Positions 6,341 through 11,581 of a stretch of DNA of 11,581 bases are shown piece by piece. Origin of the DNA: Actinomycetes bacterium (GTDB taxonomy: Bacteria > Actinomycetota > Acidimicrobiia > Acidimicrobiales > Palsa-688); assembly GCA_021808665.1 (NCBI GenBank), contig JAKBBA010000097.1, positions 1 through 11,581 on the forward strand, in the 5' to 3' direction. How positions within the stretch are numbered: position 1 is the first letter of the stretch; each line of letters starts with the position of its first letter. The notes under the pieces are model-generated. The model saw nothing but the letters and a program-made list of their open reading frames with translations, was not told the DNA's origin and ran no database searches. Position numbers and translations under genes: made by a program.

Positions 6341-7059
6341 GCGTGTTGGAGCTGCGATCGGTGTCGCGCTTCTACGGCCAAGGTGCGTCGAAGGTGGCCG
6401 CTCTCACCGACGTAAGTATGACTGTCGAAGCGGGTGAACTGGTGGCCGTCATGGGGCCGAGCGGGTCGGGGAAGAGCACGCTGTTGACCATCGCCGGAAC
6501 GTTGGAGGAGGCGTCTTCGGGGGACGTGCTTGTCGACGGCGAAAGAGTCGCGACGTTGTCGGTCGACGCTCGTGCGGCACTGCGCCGGCACCTGATCGGG
6601 TACGTGTTTCAGGAATTCAATCTGCTGTCCGGGCTGACCGCGGTGGAGAATGTCGCGATACCGCTGGAACTCGACGGCCAGAACCGCAGGTCTGCTCAGG
6701 CCACGGCGATGGCGGTACTGGACAGCCTCGGCCTGACAGCCTTGGCGGACCGCTTCCCCGACGAGCTGTCGGGCGGCGAGCGCCAGCGGACTGCCATTGC
6801 TCGGGCCGTTGTGGGCGAGCGGCGATTGTTGCTGGCCGATGAGCCGACCGGCGCTCTTGATTCGTTGAACGGCGAGGCGGTGCTTCGCCTGTTGCGCCAG
6901 GCGTGTCGCGGTGGGGTCGCCGGCGTGCTCGTTAGCCATGACGCCCGGCTAGCGGCGCGCGCCGATCGGATCATCTATCTTCGCGATGGCCGGATAGTCG
7001 ACGAGTCGCCGGCCACCCCCGGCCCGGAATCGCTGCTCGCGAACGACCCCCGGCCATGA
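6337..7059 (+). CDS. ABC transporter ATP-binding protein, MacB/LolD type
   Basis: This 240-aa ATPase powers the FtsX-type permease that follows. Intact motifs are Walker A GPSGSGKST (40-48), Q-loop in VFQEF (Q92), signature LSGGERQR (144-151), Walker B RLLLADEP (163-170), the family-typical TGALDS after it, and the switch histidine in VSHD (H201). The LSGGERQR and ADEPTGALD combination is typical of the MacB/LolD/FtsE group, whose members do mechanical work on the membrane or expel peptides, lipids or drugs rather than import nutrients. The start overlaps the PadR stop by ATGA, and the end overlaps the permease start in the same way. No periplasmic adaptor (MacA-like) gene is present in the window, as is normal for Gram-positive bacteria. 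Confidence 0.93.
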   Translation: MSVLELRSVSRFYGQGASKVAALTDVSMTVEAGELVAVMGPSGSGKSTLLTIAGTLEEASSGDVLVDGERVATLSVDARAALRRHLIGYVFQEFNLLSGLTAVENVAIPLELDGQNRRSAQATAMAVLDSLGLTALADRFPDELSGGERQRTAIARAVVGERRLLLADEPTGALDSLNGEAVLRLLRQACRGGVAGVLVSHDARLAARADRIIYLRDGRIVDESPATPGPESLLANDPRP

Positions 7060-9449
7060 GACGGATCGCCTCCACGCGCGCCGTGGCGCACTGGGCATGG
7101 CGAATGTTTCGCCGGGACTGGAGGGGACAAGCGCTCGTGCTGATCCTGCTGAGTGTGGCCGTGGCGGTCAGCTCTTATGGAGCCGCCTTCGGCCATGCTC
7201 TGGCACCGAGTGATCAGGCGAGTTTCGGTTCGGCCAACGCCCGGATCCGCTTCACCGCTGACGCTGAACAAGCGGCGGCGGTGCTGGCGGCGGCGCGCAG
7301 CCGGTTCGGAACCGTTGACGAGATCACCGACACGACTGTTCCGCTTCCGGGCAGTGTGCGGCAGCTGGACCTGCGCACCCAGGACCCGCACGGCGCGCTC
7401 GGCTCATTGACCCTGCGGCTGCGCACCGGTCGCTACCCCACCGGCCGCGGTGAGATCGCCTTGACCCCGGAGATGTCGCAGTTCCTGGATGCCGCCGTCG
7501 GGACGACCGTGACCCTCGACGCCGTGAAGCGCCAGGTGGTCGGGCTGGTCGAGAACCCCGCCGATCTCGGCGACACCTTCGCCCTCGTTTCCTCCGTGCC
7601 TGGCGGCGAGCAGACCCGCTACACGCTGCTGGTCAGGGCATCCTCTCAACAGCTAGCCGCGTTTCGCGCCGCGGCACCACTACCAGGCGGAGTGACCGTC
7701 GACACGCCGACGTACTACTCCCACGATCTCGGCGTACTGCTGGTAGTTGCTCTTGGCATGATCCTCGTCGCGGTCATTTCACTCACTGCTTTTCTCGTGT
7801 TGGCGCAGCGGCGGGTCCGCCAACTCGGGATGCTGGCCGCGATCGGCGCCACGAGGCGTCAGGTGCGCAACGTGACCGTGATCCACGGGCTGATCGTCGG
7901 CGGCATCGCCGCCGTAGCCGGCACGGCCGCGTCCGCGATCAGCTGGACCGTGACCAGCTCCGTCATCGCTAAAGCCTCCGGCCGACGTGTGAGTTGGAGC
8001 TCAGCGCCCCTATGGCTGGTCCTTACACCCGCTCTGATGGGCGTCGCGGCATCCGCGGTCGCGGCCTGGTGGCCGGCGCGCACCATGGCGCGGGTGCCCG
8101 TAGTCCGGGCGCTGTCCAACAGACCGCTCGACCCACCACGAGCGCCTCGTACCGCAATAGCGGCCGTCGCCGCGCTCGGCGTCGGCGTGCTGTGCCTGCG
8201 GCTCGCTCACCAACGAAACGCCTTGTTGATGATCATCGGCCTCGCGGCGATGATCAGCTCAATCCTGCTCAGCACACCCCTCGCCATCCGGGCACTGACC
8301 GCCCGCAGCCGCAACCTGCCAGTGACCGGACGCCTGGCGTGGCGCGAACTCGGACGGAACCAGTCACGCTCGGCCGCAGCGCTCGCAACCGTGACAATGG
8401 CCGTCGGCATCAGCTGCACCGCCGTCGTCATCACGGCCGCCAACACCCATTCGGCGACCGCTGGAAACCTCTCAGCGCGACAGATCCTCATCCCAGCCAC
8501 GAACACACACGATCCCTCCGTAGTACCAGCTCGCACCACCAGTCAGACCACCGCCCTGGACGAGGCAGCCAAACAGATCGCCACCGCAGTCCCCGACGCG
8601 GTGCTGGTCCCTCTCAGCCTGGCCATCGACCCAGCCGCTCCACCCTCTCCCGCAGCTCAGGCGACCGGTGGCCTCGACGCGGCTCAAGCGGTGCGACAGC
8701 AAGGACGACAGCTGACCCCCTACCCCTTGTACGTCGCGACCCCACAACTCCTCGCCGTGTTCGGTATCAACCCGACAGAACTTGATGAATACGGCTACTT
8801 CGCCATTGACCCGAGCGGCACGTGGTCCCTCCTGTACTCCCAACGGGCACCGGTCCCCCAACCCGCGGGTCTACACATCCATACCTACACCTCTCTCCCC
8901 CAGGTCCTCGTCAGCCCCACCGTCGTTGCCGCCCACCACTGGAAGGTGGCCCGCGCCGGCTGGCTTCTGCAGAACCCAACCTCTGTCACCGCCTCGCAGC
9001 AGCGCGCCGCCCGAAGCCGAGCAGCCCAAGTCGGACTCGCGATCGAAACCCGCGACCCCCAAACCTACCTTGGTCGCCTCAGATGGATGTTCACCGTCGG
9101 CGGTATCGGACTCACGCTCGCTGTAATTGCTATCGCGCTCGTCCTGCTACGCATCCAGACAACCCGCGATCAGCAAATCCTCACCGCCGTCGGCGCCCCA
9201 AGCCGGGCACGGCGAGCAATCGCCGCAACCACCGCCTCCGCCCTTGCCACCCTCGGAACCCTGCTCGGCATCACCGGCGCGTACGTCACGCTGATCCTCG
9301 CGTACAGCGACACCCTCAACCGGCTCAGCAACATTCCGTGGCCAGCACTGACCAGCATCGGTATCGGCATTCCCGTACTCGCCCTCACCACGACATGGCT
9401 CACCACCAGTCGCCAACCCCCCGCAATCAACCGGCCCGCCATCGACTGA
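7056..9449 (+). CDS. FtsX-type ABC transporter permease, two FtsX domains
   Basis: This large membrane protein (797 aa) has about ten helices, in the duplicated FtsX layout common in actinobacterial drug or peptide exporters. After a basic N-terminus and helix 1 (25-45) comes an extracytoplasmic domain (about 46-225). The first FtsX core follows, with helices near 225-250, 275-300 and 318-340 and the cytoplasmic motif LGMLAAIGATRRQVR (257-271). Helices near 368-385, 389-410 and 440-462 lead into a second extracytoplasmic domain (about 463-672). The second FtsX core then runs to the end, with ILTAVGAPSRARR as the counterpart motif. The ATG overlaps the ATPase stop (ATGA). It presumably pairs with that ATPase as a homodimer or pseudo-dimer. 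The substrate cannot be read from the sequence. Nothing indicates a frameshift or truncation. Confidence 0.9.
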   Translation: MRRIASTRAVAHWAWRMFRRDWRGQALVLILLSVAVAVSSYGAAFGHALAPSDQASFGSANARIRFTADAEQAAAVLAAARSRFGTVDEITDTTVPLPGSVRQLDLRTQDPHGALGSLTLRLRTGRYPTGRGEIALTPEMSQFLDAAVGTTVTLDAVKRQVVGLVENPADLGDTFALVSSVPGGEQTRYTLLVRASSQQLAAFRAAAPLPGGVTVDTPTYYSHDLGVLLVVALGMILVAVISLTAFLVLAQRRVRQLGMLAAIGATRRQVRNVTVIHGLIVGGIAAVAGTAASAISWTVTSSVIAKASGRRVSWSSAPLWLVLTPALMGVAASAVAAWWPARTMARVPVVRALSNRPLDPPRAPRTAIAAVAALGVGVLCLRLAHQRNALLMIIGLAAMISSILLSTPLAIRALTARSRNLPVTGRLAWRELGRNQSRSAAALATVTMAVGISCTAVVITAANTHSATAGNLSARQILIPATNTHDPSVVPARTTSQTTALDEAAKQIATAVPDAVLVPLSLAIDPAAPPSPAAQATGGLDAAQAVRQQGRQLTPYPLYVATPQLLAVFGINPTELDEYGYFAIDPSGTWSLLYSQRAPVPQPAGLHIHTYTSLPQVLVSPTVVAAHHWKVARAGWLLQNPTSVTASQQRAARSRAAQVGLAIETRDPQTYLGRLRWMFTVGGIGLTLAVIAIALVLLRIQTTRDQQILTAVGAPSRARRAIAATTASALATLGTLLGITGAYVTLILAYSDTLNRLSNIPWPALTSIGIGIPVLALTTTWLTTSRQPPAINRPAID

Positions 9450-9492
9450 AGGCCGTCGGCGCGACCGCTCAGAGTAGGGATCGTAGGCGCCA

Positions 9493-9519
9493 ACCGTCGA
9501 GAACGGCCCAAACGACGGT
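9493..9519 (+). terminator. Possible terminator hairpin after the PadR-ABC operon
   Basis: 7-bp perfect arms ACCGTCG (9493-9499) and CGACGGT (9513-9519) with a 13-base loop, 43 bases after the permease stop. A smaller alternative stem (CCGT/ACGG, 9494-9506) competes with it. No T-run follows, so a factor-dependent or weak terminator is the most that can be claimed. Confidence 0.35.
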
Positions 9520-9539
9520 CAGACCAGAACTGACTCCAT

Positions 9540-9647
9540 CCCGGCGTTGCGGGACACCCCGGCCCGAACATTATGGGCGTACGATCTGAGGCAGGTCCCG
9601 CCGAGTGGCCGGTGCGACCGATGAGCGCAGTCCCGTCGATCTGTCGC
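9540..9647 (+). repeat. Dispersed repeat, copy C
   Basis: Diverged copy of the element at 508-616. Both begin CCCGGCGTT, share ATTATGGG about 30 bases in, then align with no gaps from 9583 (552 in copy A) to the end, including GTCGATCTG. There are no direct signs of a gene inside. It lies directly downstream of the PadR-ABC operon. Confidence 0.6.
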
Positions 9648-9708
9648 GACGGACGCCACGCGTCAGCCGGGCCGCAAGGCGACTCGGGATTTCCAGTTCT
9701 GCGCACGC

Positions 9709-9951
9709 CTACCCCGCCATGCCGGTGGCTCGTTGCCAGACTTCCTCAAACTCATCGCTCGTAATCTCGTGGGACACGAACGTCGGATCTCCGAGGTCAA
9801 ATGGCGGATTCATAGGCCAGTCCTGGTCGGTCGTGGCGACAGACCGCCCATTTGGGGTCACCTCAATCTGCCTGAGCCGCCTGCCGGTCCGGTCGTGCTC
9901 GGTGATCCACTGGCCTGCTCCTCCGTCAGGGTCTGGGAGCCTCAAGTACAC
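9709..9951 (-). CDS. Small conserved-looking hypothetical protein (80 aa)
   Basis: The product begins VYLRLPDPDGGAGQWITE and runs through GRRLRQIEVTPNGRSVATT, NPPFDLGDPTFVSHEIT and SDEFEEVWQ. It is a compact soluble domain: alternating strands in the first two thirds and a final helix rich in acidic and aromatic residues. It resembles small actinobacterial proteins that I recall but cannot name with certainty; a link to the DUF6881-like group is only a guess. I chose GTG 9951 because GGGAGGG lies about seven bases upstream on the minus strand and because the protein-like sequence begins there; a longer frame from TTG 10017 adds 22 residues of unconvincing Arg/Gln-rich sequence. The gene follows another small gene by 72 bases on the same strand. 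Function unknown. Confidence 0.65.
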   Translation of the reverse strand: MYLRLPDPDGGAGQWITEHDRTGRRLRQIEVTPNGRSVATTDQDWPMNPPFDLGDPTFVSHEITSDEFEEVWQRATGMAG

Positions 9952-10023
9952 CCGGTCCCTCCCGAGCAATCGACCGAATCCGGGGGTGTGGCGCTGACGC
10001 TCCCGCTGCTGAAACAAACTCGC

Positions 10024-10269
10024 TTACCCGGGATCGTCGGTCTTGGCTTGAGTGAGACTCAGCTCCTTGAGGCTCCAAGTCGATGCTGCGTCGATCCTCG
10101 CTGGGTCTGTCACCACCTCCACCTCGGAGAAGGCTTCGGTGATCTGCTCAGGGGACTCGGCGGTGATCCACCACCAGAGTCCACCCATGCCGTAGTCGTG
10201 ACAGACGAGGTAACGGTTCAGCTCTCCGGCCACGGTTCGATTCTTGCCGGACGAAGATAGCCCTGTCAT
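10024..10269 (-). CDS. Small hypothetical protein with a GLWWWI motif (about 81 aa)
   Basis: The core reads RYLVCHDYGMGGLWWWITA, then ESPEQITEAFSEVEVVTDP and a short tail. This looks like a single small alpha/beta domain: a strand, a Gly-Met-Gly-Gly turn, a strand with three consecutive tryptophans, and a helix rich in glutamate. Similar short proteins are familiar from actinobacterial genomes, but I know no assigned function. The start is uncertain. ATG 10269 is used here, yet it has no ribosome site, and the conserved part begins only ~17 residues later, so GTG 10233 or a leaderless message are also possible. It is probably the first gene of a pair with the 80-aa gene downstream, and it is divergent from the membrane-protein gene at 10388. 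Confidence 0.6.
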   Translation of the reverse strand: MTGLSSSGKNRTVAGELNRYLVCHDYGMGGLWWWITAESPEQITEAFSEVEVVTDPARIDAASTWSLKELSLTQAKTDDPG

Positions 10270-10361
10270 GAAGATCCGAAGAATCCGTATCGAGCGGATC
10301 ACAGTGCTCCGGCCGGTTCCGTCCAAGGCGAACGAATCGGCGATCTCGCGTCCATCGCTGG

Positions 10362-10388
10362 CATTACGTGGCTGACATAATGTTGGGG
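10362..10388 (+). promoter_or_regulatory. Extended -10 promoter with overlapping dyad, probably leaderless
   Basis: TGA immediately followed by CATAAT (10373-10381) forms an extended -10 element. Six bases then separate it from the GTG at 10388, so transcription would begin at about the start codon. CATTA (10362-10366) and TAATG (10378-10382) form an 11-base-spaced inverted repeat over the box, which may be an operator. No convincing -35 hexamer is present. Confidence 0.5.
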
Positions 10389-11197
10389 TGTCTGACGAGT
10401 CGGCGGCATTCCCGGTTTTCAATCGCCAGCCACCCGCTCAGTCGGCGGAAGAGATCGAGGACCTCCAACACATTGCTGATCGCGACCCGGATGAGTTGGC
10501 GCGGTTGGTTGCGAGTGAGCGTCCGGACTCGTTGCCTCCGTTGTCGCCGGGCCGAGCGTATGTTTTGCGGCCTGGCGAGGAGGTCGAAGAGGCTAGGGCC
10601 GGGGTTCACGTTCACCGCCCCTACATCGTGTTTGATGCCGGCGGCTTCCAGTTTGTCGACAAAGCGGGGAGCCAAGCGGTCCGAGGGGCGGAGAAGCTCG
10701 TTTGGGTTGACGTTGACCACCGGCCGGTCGGATACATCGGCCGGGGTGACCACTTCATAGTCGCAGTCAACGGGAACGGCGAGTTTGTTGGCCGCGTCGA
10801 CACCTCGGATTCGCTGTCGCCCATGCGCCCCGACTGCGTACAACAGCTTTGCGATCTAGCCGGAGTCGAGTTCGAGATAGTGACCGCAGGAGACGTACAG
10901 GAACTCCTCGATCGGCGCCCGGAGCTGGTTCCGCCGAAGCTGGAGTTTGAGGTCGACCACCCAGAAGAGGAGAACGTGCGTGAGGTTGCTGAGGGGATCG
11001 GGCTGTTCGTTCCCCTCTCGCTGGTGCTGGGTGGGATTGGGATGGCAGCCTTCGTATCGGCGACCCCGTTCGGATTGGCGTACCGGGTTCTTGGCGGAAT
11101 CGGCATCTTGGCCGCTGCGGCGCTTGGCGTCTGGAGCCGAAGCACATGGCGAAGACGACGCTCACTAGCAACTCAAACGACTACGGCAAAGAACTAG
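10388..11197 (+). CDS. Hypothetical protein with two C-terminal membrane helices
   Basis: I do not recognise the family of this 269-aa protein. Residues 1-50 are acidic and helix-prone (AEEIEDLQHIADRDPDELARL). Residues 55-185 form a soluble beta-rich region (VHVHRPYIVFDAGGFQFVDKAG, then LVWVDVDHRPVGYIGRGDHF and FIVAVNGNGEFVGRVDTSDS). After a proline/charged linker come two hydrophobic helices, about 203-224 (IGLFVPLSLVLGGIGMAAFV) and 228-250, and a basic tail RSTWRRRR that should stay in the cytoplasm, putting the large N-terminal domain in the cytoplasm too. No signal peptide is seen. The start is GTG 10388; it lacks a ribosome site but fits a leaderless transcript. The last codons (ATQTTTAKN) run directly into an insertion-sequence end, so the natural C-terminus may have been altered. 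Confidence 0.75.
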   Translation: MSDESAAFPVFNRQPPAQSAEEIEDLQHIADRDPDELARLVASERPDSLPPLSPGRAYVLRPGEEVEEARAGVHVHRPYIVFDAGGFQFVDKAGSQAVRGAEKLVWVDVDHRPVGYIGRGDHFIVAVNGNGEFVGRVDTSDSLSPMRPDCVQQLCDLAGVEFEIVTAGDVQELLDRRPELVPPKLEFEVDHPEEENVREVAEGIGLFVPLSLVLGGIGMAAFVSATPFGLAYRVLGGIGILAAAALGVWSRSTWRRRRSLATQTTTAKN

Positions 11198-11358
11198 CTA
11201 CTTGCCCCTGAAAAACTCGGGCTGATGGCGGGTGGTGGTGGGACTGGGTGGCTGTTGTGGGCTCGTGTGGGCCCGGACCCGGCCGGTTTTGGCTTCTCCT
11301 GGCGGCCGTTTCGGCCCGTTCGGGGCCGTCGCGGCGCGCCCGGGCGAAGCCGGCCGGG

Positions 11359-11581
11359 TCAGGCGACTGCTGCGGTGCCATCGGGGGGGGTGGGTGGGTC
11401 GGTTCCTCCGTGTCGGCGGGGGTGAGTGTTGGCGGTTTGTTGGAGGCGGCTGATTTTGGTGGCGTTGTGGGCCAGGACTCCCCATCCGCACCAAACCTGT
11501 ACACCGTTGTGGCTGTCGAGGAGGGTGCGCCGCCATCCCCAGTCCCGCTTGAGGCAGCTGATACGGGCCTCGCTGCCGGTG
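11359..11581 (-). CDS. Transposase, C-terminal fragment (5' end beyond window)
   Basis: The last 73 codons of a transposase, read on the minus strand from 11580 to the TGA at 11361-11359. The start of the fragment, TGSEARISCLKRDWGWRR followed by VQVWCGWGVLAHNATKIS, is the typical end of a DDE transposase catalytic domain: a glutamate (E4 of the fragment) with a basic residue seven places later (K11), then a basic run and a final helix ending in AHN. It reminds me of the ISNCY-like or IS5-related groups, but the family cannot be settled from 73 residues. The terminal ~20 residues are Pro/Thr-rich and read through a run of eight C on this strand, so length changes there would alter the tail. 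The gene may or may not be intact; its body lies outside the window. Confidence 0.75.
   Translation of the reverse strand, partial: TGSEARISCLKRDWGWRRTLLDSHNGVQVWCGWGVLAHNATKISRLQQTANTHPRRHGGTDPPTPPDGTAAVA
11383..11398 (+). other. G-run with G-quadruplex potential
   Basis: Eight consecutive G (11383-11390), then TGGGTGGG. Four G-tracts with very short loops meet the usual quadruplex pattern on the plus strand. It lies inside the transposase 3' end, downstream of the catalytic motif. A second G-rich stretch (11230-11260) follows inside the non-coding end of the element. Confidence 0.5.

Larger units (their letters stand above)
11198..11581 (-). mobile_element. Insertion sequence, 3' part, runs off the right edge
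   Basis: The element carries the C-terminal end of a DDE-type transposase (11359 to the edge) followed by ~140-160 bases of non-coding, strongly strand-biased DNA (G on the plus strand). The probable outer end is near 11198-11220, where CTACTTGCCCCTGAAAAACT looks like a terminal repeat just after the preceding gene's TAG. The matching end and any target duplication lie outside the window, so the exact border is an estimate. Confidence 0.55.

Noticed and set aside
8822..9589. Plus-strand open frame of 255 codons inside and beyond the FtsX permease
   Set aside because: Out-of-frame product rich in Arg, Pro and His, with no ribosome site; the FtsX frame is clearly the coding one.
11198..11536. 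Minus-strand 112-codon frame at the right end
   Set aside because: Pro/Arg/Thr-rich shadow overlapping the true transposase C-terminal frame, which ends at 11359 and shows the catalytic glutamate motif.

Overview
The window looks like accessory chromosome from a high-GC actinobacterium. GTG starts are common, genes overlap by 4 bp (GTGA or ATGA), and the regulators and permeases are of types frequent in Actinobacteria. I cannot fix the genus. No rRNA, tRNA or CRISPR array is visible.

Layout. (1) 2-1042: the 3' end of an HD-domain phosphohydrolase that runs off the left edge, a diverged dispersed repeat (copy A), and a small unrecognised protein gene. (2) 1218-2587, minus strand: a two-gene unit of a 54-aa ORF followed 11 bp later by a ~397-aa protein with PIN-type nuclease residues. 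I regard this as the most novel-looking locus here. (3) 2800-5188, minus strand: a tightly overlapping operon of a YtrA-type GntR repressor, an ABC ATPase and an ABC-2 type permease. A perfect 10-bp-arm palindrome lies over its probable start of transcription. (4) 5756-9449, plus strand: a second regulator-led exporter operon with a PadR regulator, a MacB/LolD-type ATPase and a ten-helix FtsX-type permease, all joined by ATGA overlaps. Operons 3 and 4 are divergent across a ~570-bp spacer that carries both promoters and repeat copy B. (5) 9450-10269: repeat copy C, then two very small minus-strand genes. (6) 10388-11197: a probably leaderless gene for a protein with a soluble N-terminal region and two C-terminal membrane helices. 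(7) about 11198 to the right edge: the 3' part of an insertion sequence whose transposase (minus strand) enters from beyond the window. Its outer end abuts the stop codon of gene 6.

How the parts work together. The two ABC operons are probably drug, peptide or lipid exporters under their own repressors. YtrA-type GntR and PadR proteins usually sit at the head of the transporter operon they control. The PIN-like unit is a separate module that resembles a toxin-antitoxin or defence pair, but its function is inferred only from active-site spacing and gene order. The three copies of one repeat (about 508, 5438 and 9540, all in the same orientation), together with the insertion sequence at the right, suggest a region assembled by repeated mobile-element activity.
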